From: JALYSX01 sp036510515
GTDB taxonomy: Bacteria > Vulcanimicrobiota > Vulcanimicrobiia > Vulcanimicrobiales > Vulcanimicrobiaceae
Direction: 5' to 3'
NCBI GenBank assembly: GCA_036510515.1
Contig: DATCDS010000024.1
Location: forward strand, 1-18,048
DNA: 18,048 nucleotides
In this document: positions 1 through 5,734 of the stretch, piece by piece
Position numbering within the stretch: the stretch's first letter is position 1
Layout of the letters: every line of letters starts with the position of its first letter
The notes under the pieces: model-generated
Databases searched by the model: none
Seen by the model: only the letters and a program-made list of their open reading frames with translations
Told to the model about the DNA's origin: nothing
Translations under genes and position numbers: made by a program

Positions 1-74
1 TTATGACCGTAGATCAGAGTTGCCCTAACCCATAAACCGCACTTACACATCTTCACAACCTCTGCCGGGATGAA

Positions 75-151
75 GCATTTGCGGCGAGCGTGCCACGCCC
101 GAGCGATTAACAAGGCAAAAAGCGAGGGCGGGGTACGCTCGCCGCAAATGC
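75..151. repeat. Long imperfect palindrome (hairpin element)
   Basis: The arms at 75-91 (GCATTTGCGGCGAGCGT) and 135-151 are perfect 17-bp reverse complements. One G-T wobble and two G-C pairs (92-94 with 132-134) extend the stem to 20 bp. After a single mismatch, 96-100 (CGCCC) pairs with 126-130, leaving a loop of about 25 nt. It lies just past the stop codon of the minus-strand gene ending at 171. No T tract follows on either strand, so it is not a standard intrinsic terminator. It could be a REP- or MITE-like intergenic repeat or an mRNA 3'-end structure; the copy number elsewhere is unknown. No clear target duplication is visible. Confidence 0.8.
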
Positions 152-170
152 GGACCATCCGACGCCCCAA

Positions 171-1079
171 TTACTCGGGAGCGTCTGCCTGATGTTGGGC
201 GTATTGCCGGGCGTCGAAGTACCAGGACGGAAGCGATTTGGGGAAGCCGACATCGGTGAAATCGTAATCGATGATCTTGCCATCGCCGATATAGTCTTCA
301 CCCTGCGCGTCCTTGCCAACCACACCGTGGATGTGGGTGACCACCGGCGTCCCGTCGAGCGATCCCATGGTGATGGTGAAGATCGTTCCGTAAACTGGGC
401 CGCGCTGGAGGAAGAGCCGGTCGGTGGCAACCAGCTTGCGAAGTTCGAGAGTTTGCTTGTCGACATAGATGTCTCGAAGCCGATTGCGCTCGGGATCGCG
501 AATCGGGACCAGCGTCAAGTGCAGCAACTCTCCCTCGGTCGTGACGCCGGTGACGTGATAGTCGAACTCGCCGAACGCGTGGACCGTCGCGATCAGCGGC
601 GGTAACGTGCCCGTCGGTTCGGGCGTGGGCACGACGGTAATCGCCTGCTTGTGAACCGGAGCCGGCTCGAAGACGTCGGCCGTCGGCGGTCCCGGATCGT
701 AATCTTCGTTGAACGCCGGACGTTGAAACTCGAGCGGTCCTTCGTAGTCGTCCCGAAAGACCTTGCGCGCGAGGGACGCACGGTCCAACGTTCGCGTCCA
801 GATGTGATACGTGTAGGAGTTCACGTAATCCGGATAGCCTTGATCGGTGGACTGCGCGCGGATCAGCGTGTAGGTTACGTACGGCGGCGGCGGACGGTGC
901 GAGCGGAAGACGCGGCGGATGCGCGCGAGCAAACGGTCCGGCGATTCCGTCGGCGCCGGGGAAGGCGTGACGACGGGCTTGTGGTGCACGGCACGGGGCG
1001 GCGGCGCGGCGGCTACGCCCGCGGCCAGTAGGCCGGCGCCGATCAGGAGCGACGTGAAGAGCGATCGTCCGTTGAGCAT
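171..1079 (-). CDS. Hypothetical secreted protein
   Basis: This is a 302-residue protein with an N-terminal signal peptide: Arg at residue 5, a hydrophobic stretch at about 8-25, and an Ala-rich cleavage region before a Pro-rich segment. A second Pro/Thr-rich linker lies at about residues 145-160. The rest looks like an extracytoplasmic beta-rich domain. The segment RDIYVDKQTLELRKL, at about 203-217, resembles the strand-turn pattern of LolA/RseB-like proteins, but I do not claim membership. No catalytic motif is recognised. The ATG start places the signal peptide correctly. The gene is monocistronic by position: the desaturase upstream ends 77 bases away, and the palindromic element at 75-151 follows the stop. 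Function unknown. Confidence 0.7.
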   Translation of the reverse strand: MLNGRSLFTSLLIGAGLLAAGVAAAPPPRAVHHKPVVTPSPAPTESPDRLLARIRRVFRSHRPPPPYVTYTLIRAQSTDQGYPDYVNSYTYHIWTRTLDRASLARKVFRDDYEGPLEFQRPAFNEDYDPGPPTADVFEPAPVHKQAITVVPTPEPTGTLPPLIATVHAFGEFDYHVTGVTTEGELLHLTLVPIRDPERNRLRDIYVDKQTLELRKLVATDRLFLQRGPVYGTIFTITMGSLDGTPVVTHIHGVVGKDAQGEDYIGDGKIIDYDFTDVGFPKSLPSWYFDARQYAQHQADAPE

Positions 1080-1156
1080 GCTAACCCTAGAATAGGAACG
1101 TCGAGCCTAACGGTTCCTGTGCCGCGCGGCCGAGATCGTGAATTTCAGATGAAAGA

Positions 1157-2038
1157 CTAGCTGCGCACGTTAACGGCGGGCGTTCGGACCCGGGGTGCGG
1201 CCAGGAGCAAGCGGTCGCGCATTTCTCGCGACGGGACCTTCACCGCATCGACCAGTCGAACGAGTTTGAGAACGCGGATCAACCACCAGACGATGTCGAT
1301 CTCGAACCAGCGCAGCCCCAAGCGTGCGGAAAACTGGAAGGCGTGGTGATTGTTGTGCCAGCCCTCGCCCCACGATAGCAGTGCGACCCACCAGTTGTTG
1401 CGCGACATGTCATCGGTCTTGTAGGTGCGATAGCCGAACATGTGCGAGGCGCTGTTGACCAGCCACGTCGAGTGATACATCAAGACCAAACGCACGAAAA
1501 TGCCCCACACGACCAGCGACCATCCGCCCACGAAGAACAGGAGGATGCCCAGGGCGATCTGCAGCTGCACGTTGTTTCGATCCAGGAATCGATAGAACGG
1601 ATCGGCCACGAGCTCGGGCGCCAAACGGCGGCGTTCGGCGTGATTGGGAACCGCTTCGTTGCGACGAATGAGCCATTCACAGTGCGACCAGAAGAAGCCG
1701 CGATCGGCGCCGTGCGGATCGCCGTCCTTATCGGTTGCGGCGTGGTGTGCGCGATGGGTGGAGACCCAGGTGATCGGACCGCCTTGCAACGCGAGCGTGC
1801 CCAGCAGGGCGGTGGCGTACTCCAGGGGCTTGGCCAGGCGCAGGCCTCGGTGAGTGAGCGACCGATGGAAGCACAGCGACACGCCGACGGCCGAGGTCAG
1901 CACGCAGATGATCGCCATGCCGAGGACCGACGACCAAGCAAACAGCGCCGGGATGAAGACCGCCAGCGCGCCGAGGTGGATAAACCCCATGGAAGCCGCG
2001 ATCGGCCAGTTGATTGCGCGTTTGGGGAAAACTGCCAT
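1157..2038 (-). CDS. Acyl-CoA/fatty acid desaturase (delta-9 type)
   Basis: This is a membrane di-iron desaturase that introduces a cis double bond into a saturated fatty acyl chain. From the chosen start it has 293 residues. All three histidine boxes are present: HRSLTH at 58-63, HRAHH at 95-99 and HNNHH at 228-232. The extra conserved NSASH (His199) is also there. Hydrophobic segments at about 17-55, 75-92 and 158-190 fit the usual four-helix membrane topology. The frame is open upstream to 2149, but a candidate promoter at 2078-2106 lies inside that extension, so the ATG at 2036-2038 is preferred. No electron donor gene is adjacent. The substrate (acyl-CoA or lipid-linked acyl chain) cannot be told from sequence. 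It probably adjusts membrane fluidity. Confidence 0.93.
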   Translation of the reverse strand: MAVFPKRAINWPIAASMGFIHLGALAVFIPALFAWSSVLGMAIICVLTSAVGVSLCFHRSLTHRGLRLAKPLEYATALLGTLALQGGPITWVSTHRAHHAATDKDGDPHGADRGFFWSHCEWLIRRNEAVPNHAERRRLAPELVADPFYRFLDRNNVQLQIALGILLFFVGGWSLVVWGIFVRLVLMYHSTWLVNSASHMFGYRTYKTDDMSRNNWWVALLSWGEGWHNNHHAFQFSARLGLRWFEIDIVWWLIRVLKLVRLVDAVKVPSREMRDRLLLAAPRVRTPAVNVRS

Positions 2039-2077
2039 AGGTCTGCTTTCGTGCGGCGCGAGATCGGGTGCATCCCG

Positions 2078-2106
2078 AGTATAGCAGTAGTCCGGTATCC
2101 GCGTAA
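2078..2106 (-). promoter_or_regulatory. Candidate sigma-70 promoter of the desaturase gene
   Basis: On the minus strand a -35-like TTACGC (2101-2106) is separated by 17 bp from a -10 TATACT (2078-2083). The predicted 5' UTR is about 35 nt to the ATG at 2038. The same -10 hexamer with the same preceding CTGC occurs in the tRNA-Val promoter at 2272-2277. The -35 match is weak. Confidence 0.55.
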
Positions 2107-2146
2107 CCGTGAAAAATCGGGATAGGAGCGACCGCTTGCCGGGAAG

Positions 2147-2175
2147 CAAGAAACCTCGGCATGCCGAGGTTCTTG
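2147..2175 (-). terminator. Palindromic hairpin downstream of tRNA-Val
   Basis: A perfect 20-nt palindrome, AACCTCGGCATGCCGAGGTT (2152-2171), is extended by four further pairs past a one-base bulge. It lies 9 nt beyond the tRNA-Val CCA end. On the minus strand the right arm is followed by TTTCTTGCTT, only a weak U tract. It probably ends or trims the tRNA transcript. A perfect palindrome could also be a dimer binding site just upstream of the desaturase promoter. Confidence 0.5.
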
Positions 2176-2183
2176 GGAATTCA

Positions 2184-2258
2184 TGGTGGGCGGTAGAAGG
2201 ATTGAACTTCTGACCCCTACAGTGTCAATGTAGTGCTCTCCCACTGAGCTAACCGCCC
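2184..2258 (-). tRNA. tRNA-Val (anticodon GAC)
   Basis: Read on the minus strand, the acceptor GGGCGGT pairs with ACCGCCC, followed by discriminator A and an encoded CCA. The D arm GCTCAGTGGGAGAGC is standard. The anticodon arm CTACA-TTGACAC-TGTAG places GAC at 2224-2226. The T arm contains TTCAATC. Length is 75 nt with CCA. It reads GUC and GUU valine codons. Confidence 0.97.
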
Positions 2259-2271
2259 GGGGACCTCGCGG

Positions 2272-2300
2272 AGTATAGCAGACGACCCCACGAGGGTCAA
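2272..2300 (-). promoter_or_regulatory. Sigma-70 promoter of tRNA-Val
   Basis: Minus-strand TTGACC (2295-2300), a 17-bp spacer and TATACT (2272-2277) match consensus at 5 of 6 positions in each hexamer. Predicted initiation is about 7 nt upstream of the mature tRNA 5' end at 2258. This is the best-matching promoter in the window. Confidence 0.75.
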
Positions 2301-2425
2301 ACGATTTTCTCTGGCCGGGCGAAGCCCTGCGGAACGACGTCCGGTTAGGCGACCGGCCTTTACGGGGAAGTGCATCGGTAACGAAGCGACGCGATCGCCC
2401 TCCACCGTTCATAAGAGAAAGGCCG

Positions 2426-2725
2426 ATGATGGCTGTCAGAAAGAAAGCAAAAAAAGCAACCCCAGCCCGCAGGGCGTCCAAGGTCAAGAAGACGGCCGGC
2501 CCCGCGCGCAAGAGCGTTAAGAAGGTCGCAACGCGCGGGAAGGCAAGCCTCAAGAGGGCCGTCGGAGCGACGAAGAAAGCCGCGGGAACCGTCCGCAAAG
2601 TCAGCCACACGGCACGGGAAGTGAGCGCCGTCGTCGAAGCTGGTGCGGCGGCCGTCGAGCAGTTTGCCGACAAACTCGAAAAGGGCGGCTCGCGAAAGAA
2701 AGGCGCTGCGAAGAGAAAACGCTAG
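2426..2725 (+). CDS. Lys/Ala-rich histone H1-like basic protein
   Basis: This is a 99-residue, extremely basic protein made largely of Lys, Ala, Arg, Val and Gly, with repeated KK, KKA and RK clusters over residues 1-60 and a KKGAAKRKR-type tail. Residues about 60-85 are less basic and could form one amphipathic helix (TAREVSAVVEAGAAAVEQFA). The composition matches bacterial histone H1-like and AlgP-type C-terminal-tail proteins, which bind DNA or RNA non-specifically. There is no fold-level evidence. A purine-rich GAGAAAGG Shine-Dalgarno at 2415-2422 precedes tandem ATG codons at 2426 and 2429; the second has better spacing. The secreted protein gene follows 15 nt downstream. A nucleoid-associated role is inference from composition only. 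Confidence 0.75.
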   Translation: MMAVRKKAKKATPARRASKVKKTAGPARKSVKKVATRGKASLKRAVGATKKAAGTVRKVSHTAREVSAVVEAGAAAVEQFADKLEKGGSRKKGAAKRKR

Positions 2726-2740
2726 CGCAAGGAGCCAAGC

Positions 2741-3202
2741 ATGACCATTTCACGAACGATCGTCGCCCTCGTCCTGGTGGCTTGCGTCGCCGCCGCAGCT
2801 CCCGCGAGCGCCGACGGCGCCTGGCAACAGCAGCCCACGGCGACATTTAGCGATGGATCGGCCGGATATTTTGCGTCCTCGTGCGCGACGGGCGAACTGT
2901 GCGCGCGTTTCGTAGAGAAGGGCGGCGACGAGTTGGACTTCTACAATGCCGGGAGCACCGATTGCTTCACGCCCAAGATCCAAATGGTTCGCCGCAGCGG
3001 CGGCCACGAGGTATTCTCGTCGAGCATCAAAACGACCGGCACGACCGCGTTGCCCTCGTCCAGAGAGGGACGCGTGGGATGTCTGGCCTTTGCAAATACC
3101 GTCCTGACCTTAGACGGCGGTCGCGTGCTCTACGGCGTGTTCGCACGCCGCAGCACCGCGCTGTTCTTTGAATATCAAGAAGTCCCGGTATCTAGCAACT
3201 AG
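2741..3202 (+). CDS. Small secreted protein with four cysteines
   Basis: This is a 153-residue protein with a clear signal peptide: MTISR, a hydrophobic core to about residue 20, and likely cleavage after ASA near residue 24. An AAGGAG Shine-Dalgarno sits 7 nt before the ATG. The mature domain has four cysteines (in ASSCA, ELCAR, STDCF and VGCLA), compatible with two disulfides in the periplasm or outside the cell. Regular alternation of hydrophobic and polar residues suggests a beta-rich fold. No family is recognised and no catalytic residues stand out. The gene sits between the H1-like gene (15 nt) and the GGDEF gene (17 nt) on the same strand, so the three may share a transcript, but nothing ties them functionally. 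Confidence 0.75.
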   Translation: MTISRTIVALVLVACVAAAAPASADGAWQQQPTATFSDGSAGYFASSCATGELCARFVEKGGDELDFYNAGSTDCFTPKIQMVRRSGGHEVFSSSIKTTGTTALPSSREGRVGCLAFANTVLTLDGGRVLYGVFARRSTALFFEYQEVPVSSN

Positions 3203-3219
3203 CGGGCCCGTTAGACTTC

Positions 3220-4158
3220 ATGTCAACCTCGGGGGCCGAGCGCGTCGCCGAAGCGGCGCGCGAAATGTCGGCGTTGTTAGCCAGCGACCTCAGCCTCGAA
3301 GACCTCTTCGCCAGCTTCTGCGAGCTATTGCGGTCCCTCGTCGCCGCCGACGAGATCGAGGTCGTCGTTCGCGATGCGGATGCGTGGTTACGTCTACGTT
3401 TCGACGGCAACGTCATGCGCGAGTCGGGCGACAACCTTCCTTATAACGATCCGACCGTCGCGACCGTGGCCTTCGGGCGCACGATGCTCGAGGCTTCCCC
3501 CGCGCGCTTTTCAATGCCGCTGCGCGTTGGCGAGGAGATCGTCGGGGCGTTTTTCATGCGCAATGGCTCGCAGCGGGCGTTCGTCGACGGCGATGCGGAA
3601 GTGATCGAGTCGCTTGCGCCATATCTGGCCGTCGCGGTTCGGCAGCGCTGGCTGCGCAAATCGGTCGAGCGGGAACGGTTCCGCGCCGAGCACGATTCGT
3701 TGACCCGGTTGCCCAACCGCACCCTGTTCACCGAACGCCTGGAGCGAGCGCTACTGCGCGCGCGCCGTTCGGGGGGCCAGGTCGGCGTGCTGTTTCTCGA
3801 TCTCGACGGGTTCAAACCGATTAACGATCGCTACGGACACGAGGCGGGCGACGCCGTGCTGGTGACCGTGGCCCGACGGCTGCGCCGTACCGTCCGTGAA
3901 ACCGATACGGCCGCGCGGTTGGGCGGGGACGAATTTGGCGTCGTGCTCGAAGACGTAGGCAGCGAGTCGGTTGCAGCGGAGATCGCTGGGAAGATCTCCG
4001 CGTCGCTCTCAAAGCCGATACGCTGGGAACAGACCATGCTGGAGATTGGGGCCAGCGTCGGGAGGAGCATCTCGCCGCGTGACGGCACCGACGCCGCACT
4101 TTTGTTGCGGCGTGCCGACGCCCGGATGTATCGCGAAAAGCGCGGACGCATGGTTTGA
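3220..4158 (+). CDS. Diguanylate cyclase with N-terminal GAF-like domain
   Basis: This enzyme makes cyclic di-GMP from two GTP. It has 312 residues. The C-terminal GGDEF domain (about 150-312) carries the metal/substrate segment LFLDLDGFKPINDRYGHEAG at 191-210, the intact active-site GGDEF at 235-239, and a final ADARMY at about 299-304. An RxxD motif (RETD, 226-229) lies exactly five residues before GGDEF. This is the product-inhibition I-site, so feedback by c-di-GMP is expected. Residues about 20-145 look like a GAF-type sensor: a helix, a beta-rich core, and FSMPLRVGEEIVGAFFM. No membrane segment is seen, so it is cytosolic. No EAL domain or partner phosphodiesterase is nearby. The start ATG has no strong Shine-Dalgarno. 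The stop TGA overlaps the -35 box of the next unit. Confidence 0.95.
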   Translation: MSTSGAERVAEAAREMSALLASDLSLEDLFASFCELLRSLVAADEIEVVVRDADAWLRLRFDGNVMRESGDNLPYNDPTVATVAFGRTMLEASPARFSMPLRVGEEIVGAFFMRNGSQRAFVDGDAEVIESLAPYLAVAVRQRWLRKSVERERFRAEHDSLTRLPNRTLFTERLERALLRARRSGGQVGVLFLDLDGFKPINDRYGHEAGDAVLVTVARRLRRTVRETDTAARLGGDEFGVVLEDVGSESVAAEIAGKISASLSKPIRWEQTMLEIGASVGRSISPRDGTDAALLLRRADARMYREKRGRMV

Positions 4159-4184
4159 CAAGACGAGCGTGCGCGTGATATCGT
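4155..4184 (+). promoter_or_regulatory. Candidate sigma-70 promoter of the small-ORF unit
   Basis: A perfect -35 TTGACA (4155-4160), an 18-bp spacer and TATCGT (4179-4184, 4 of 6 matches) precede the small ORF. Predicted initiation is near 4191. The -35 box contains the TGA stop codon of the diguanylate cyclase gene. Confidence 0.55.
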
Positions 4185-4221
4185 AACGGTCCTGCGACGA
4201 CGCAATGAAAGGAGATGCCCG

Positions 4222-4314
4222 ATGACTCGATTCGAACTGCAGCCGTTGAATTCGCTCGACATGCGCGGCATCCGCTCGCGCGCGTCGGTTCCTTTGGATA
4301 GCGCGCCGGCGTAA
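4222..4314 (+). CDS. Putative 30-residue small protein
   Basis: This ORF encodes 30 residues, beginning MTRFELQPLNSLDMRGI and ending DSAPA before TAA. A textbook AAAGGAG Shine-Dalgarno (4208-4214) lies 7 nt upstream of the ATG, stronger than those of most annotated genes here. A candidate promoter lies upstream, and an intrinsic terminator starts 25 nt after the stop. The predicted transcript is therefore only about 185 nt and carries nothing else. The peptide is mildly amphipathic and has no signal peptide, membrane helix or cysteine. I recognise no family. It may be a genuine small protein, or the transcript may act as a small RNA with an incidental ORF. A leader-peptide attenuator is less likely because only tRNA genes lie downstream. 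Confidence 0.5.
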   Translation: MTRFELQPLNSLDMRGIRSRASVPLDSAPA

Positions 4315-4338
4315 GTACCGGCATTCGCGCTCCACGAA

Positions 4339-4374
4339 GGTCTCCGACGATGTCGGGGACCGTTTTTATTTTTT
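4339..4374 (+). terminator. Strong intrinsic terminator
   Basis: A 10-bp stem (GGTCTCCGAC at 4339-4348 with GTCGGGGACC at 4352-4361, one G-U pair) closes on a 3-nt loop. It is followed by GTTTTTATTTTTT. This is the strongest Rho-independent terminator in the window. It ends the small-ORF transcript and insulates the tRNA pair downstream. Confidence 0.92.
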
Positions 4375-4566
4375 GCGCTCGTGATTACAGAGAGGCGATC
4401 GTGTTGAATTTGTATTGGTCTGAAGTGCGCACGCGACAACGCTTCGTTGCCGAGTTGATCGGCTGCGTTCGCGGACGGCCGCGTCCGCGCGGGCGAGCGC
4501 CCGAGGTGGGCAAGGGATAACATAGCGCCCTGTCCAAAGGGGGACGGCCGTCAAGGTGGTGCCCTC
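4375..4566. other. Intergenic region before the tRNA-Val/tRNA-Asp pair
   Basis: No coding frame is convincing here. The region holds a GC-rich 8-bp hairpin with a 4-nt loop (CGCGGACG at 4470-4477 with CGTCCGCG at 4482-4489). A TAACAT at 4518-4523 could be a -10 for the tRNAs, but no matching -35 is found 16-18 bp upstream. The promoter of the tRNA pair is therefore unassigned. Confidence 0.4.
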
Positions 4567-4641
4567 GGGCGCGTAGCTCAGTGGGAGAGCATCCGCTTCA
4601 CACGCGGGGGGTCGTTGGTTCAATCCCAACCGTGCCCACCA
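4567..4641 (+). tRNA. tRNA-Val (anticodon CAC)
   Basis: Acceptor GGGCGCG pairs with CGTGCCC (one G-U), followed by discriminator A and an encoded CCA. The anticodon arm is TCCGC-TTCACAC-GCGGG, giving CAC. The T arm is GTTGG-TTCAATC-CCAAC. Length is 75 nt. It reads GUG valine codons and complements tRNA-Val(GAC) at 2184-2258. It lies 4 nt before tRNA-Asp, so the pair is surely cotranscribed. Confidence 0.96.
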
Positions 4642-4645
4642 CTCT

Positions 4646-4722
4646 GGCGCTGTAGCTCAGTTGGTTAGAGCGCCTCCCTGTCACGGAGGAGGTCGACGGT
4701 TCGAGCCCGTTCAGCGTCGCCA
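4646..4722 (+). tRNA. tRNA-Asp (anticodon GTC)
   Basis: Acceptor GGCGCTG pairs with CAGCGTC (one G-U), followed by discriminator G and an encoded CCA. The D arm is GCTCAGTTGGTTAGAGC. The anticodon arm CCTCC-CTGTCAC-GGAGG gives GTC. The T arm contains TTCGAGC. Length is 77 nt. Discriminator G73 is the usual aspartate identity base. Confidence 0.97.
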
Positions 4723-4729
4723 GTGTGAT

Positions 4730-4761
4730 CGAGCGCATCGTGTGAAAACGCGGTGCGCTCG
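4730..4761 (+). terminator. Hairpin after tRNA-Asp
   Basis: CGAGCGCATCG (4730-4740) pairs with CGGTGCGCTCG (4751-4761), an 11-bp stem with one wobble and a 10-nt loop. It lies 7 nt past the tRNA CCA end and is followed only by GCAATTTGT, so the U tract is weak. It may be a partial terminator or a processing signal at the tRNA 3' end. Confidence 0.45.
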
Positions 4762-4768
4762 GCAATTT

Positions 4769-4792
4769 GTGACATCGAAAAGCACGTGTCAC
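4769..4792. promoter_or_regulatory. Dyad GTGACA-N12-TGTCAC upstream of the TonB-like gene
   Basis: Perfect 6-bp half sites (4769-4774 and 4787-4792) with a 12-nt spacer end 30 nt before the TonB-like start codon. Placement and symmetry would suit a dimeric regulator. The spacing does not match the classical Crp/Fnr arrangement. No regulator gene is adjacent and a chance match is possible. Confidence 0.3.
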
Positions 4793-4822
4793 GCGCGCCG
4801 CTCGCCGCCCACTGTAACGTGT

Positions 4823-5485
4823 ATGAACGCACGAAGCAACCGCCTTCTGGGATGGGCCCTGGCACTCTCGTTGGCCGCGCACGCGATCTTGCTCTACTTC
4901 GCGCAGAACTTGACGTTTTCGCAAGCGGCGCCCGCACCGCAGGCCCCGCAGAGAATCCGCATGGCTCGCATCGCGCCGCCCACGCCGCCACCAACGCCGC
5001 CGCCGACACCCAACCCCAAGCCGGCAGTCGTTGCTCCGGCCGCGTCGCGTCCGCGAGCGATGCCGGTCGCGCATCGCATCCGGCGTAGCCCGGCCACGGT
5101 AGGCGCCGTCGCGCCGCGCTTCGGGCCGCCGTTAACCGGACCGTCGCGCGGGACCGGAGCGATCGCTGCGACGGGATCGCCAGAACCGACCGCCGCGCCC
5201 ACGCCCGGCTGCGCGGATCCCAACGCGGTCGCCCGCGCCATCGATCCGGTGATTCCCGAGGAGCCGCAGGCCGCGCGAGAACAGGGGTTGAGCGGAACGA
5301 CGCTCGTACGCGTCGCGCTCGACGCAAGCGGCGCGGTGACCGGCATCTCGATCTTTCGCAGTTCGGGTTCGAGCGAGCTGGACCGAGCTGCCGAATCGGC
5401 CGCTCGCCAAACCAGCTATCTTCCCGGAAGCCAAGCGTGCCGGCCGGTCGCCGGAGCATACATCTTCTCTGCTGACTTTCAATAG
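4823..5485 (+). CDS. TonB-family energy transducer
   Basis: This 220-residue protein has one N-terminal membrane helix (about 8-26), a Pro-rich periplasmic spacer with PPTPPPTPPPTP-like repeats (about 50-140), and a C-terminal TonB-type domain (about 150-220). That domain includes GTTLVRVALDASGAVTGISI and LDRAAESAARQTSYLPG. TonB proteins couple the inner-membrane proton gradient to outer-membrane receptors, using Ser16 and His20 in the E. coli helix. Here Ser16 and His20 fall at exactly the same positions (SLAAH). The ATG at 4823 is chosen because it gives this alignment; the open frame further upstream runs through tRNA-Asp. No exbB, exbD or receptor gene is nearby. Two cysteines (in PGCADP and QACRP) could form a disulfide. 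The shared bidirectional terminator lies 19 nt downstream. Confidence 0.88.
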   Translation: MNARSNRLLGWALALSLAAHAILLYFAQNLTFSQAAPAPQAPQRIRMARIAPPTPPPTPPPTPNPKPAVVAPAASRPRAMPVAHRIRRSPATVGAVAPRFGPPLTGPSRGTGAIAATGSPEPTAAPTPGCADPNAVARAIDPVIPEEPQAAREQGLSGTTLVRVALDASGAVTGISIFRSSGSSELDRAAESAARQTSYLPGSQACRPVAGAYIFSADFQ

Positions 5486-5504
5486 ACGCGGCTCCCGCCA
5501 AAGA

Positions 5505-5536
5505 AAAACCGCTCGGGGAAGCGCCCGAGCGGTTTT
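5505..5536. terminator. Bidirectional intrinsic terminator
   Basis: A 13-bp perfect stem (AAAACCGCTCGGG at 5505-5517 with its complement at 5524-5536) has a 6-nt loop. On the plus strand it ends in TTTT after the TonB-like gene. On the minus strand it ends in TTTTTCTTT and lies 7 nt beyond the tRNA-Phe 3' end, where it looks stronger. It separates the two convergent units. Confidence 0.9.
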
Positions 5537-5543
5537 CGTATCG

Positions 5544-5619
5544 TGGTGCCAAGACCGAGAGTCGAACTCGGGACACCGCACTTTTCAGGCGCGTGCTCTA
5601 CCAACTGAGCTATCTTGGC
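5544..5619 (-). tRNA. tRNA-Phe (anticodon GAA)
   Basis: On the minus strand acceptor GCCAAGA pairs with TCTTGGC, followed by A and an encoded CCA. The D arm is GCTCAGTTGGTAGAGC. The anticodon arm CGCGC-CTGAAAA-GTGCG gives GAA. The T arm contains TTCGACT. Length is 76 nt. The bidirectional terminator follows immediately. Confidence 0.97.
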
Positions 5620-5734
5620 GCGTGTCGCCCCCGGGCGACCGCCTTGGATTCTACGCAGGCGAAACACGTCCTGGCCGCGGGCGCGGGAACGTTTCACGGG
5701 GGAGCCACTGGGTCGCACGCGCAATCTGCCCTGC

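Noticed and set aside
30..58. Possible minus-strand promoter (TTGTGA, 17 bp, TTATGG) at the left edge
   Set aside because: The -10 matches consensus poorly and the downstream gene is outside the window, so nothing supports it.
192..1031. Plus-strand open frames opposite the secreted protein gene
   Set aside because: They are antisense to a frame with a signal peptide and normal composition. Their translations are Arg-rich and low in hydrophobic order, typical of GC-rich shadow frames.
2352..2410. Promoter for the H1-like gene
   Set aside because: No -35/-10 pair with 16-18 bp spacing could be found in the 160 bp upstream, so none is annotated.
4665..5576. 303-codon minus-strand open frame across tRNA-Asp and the TonB-like gene
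   Set aside because: It overlaps a tRNA and a TonB-type gene with conserved Ser16/His20. The translation is Arg/Ser-rich with no recognisable feature.
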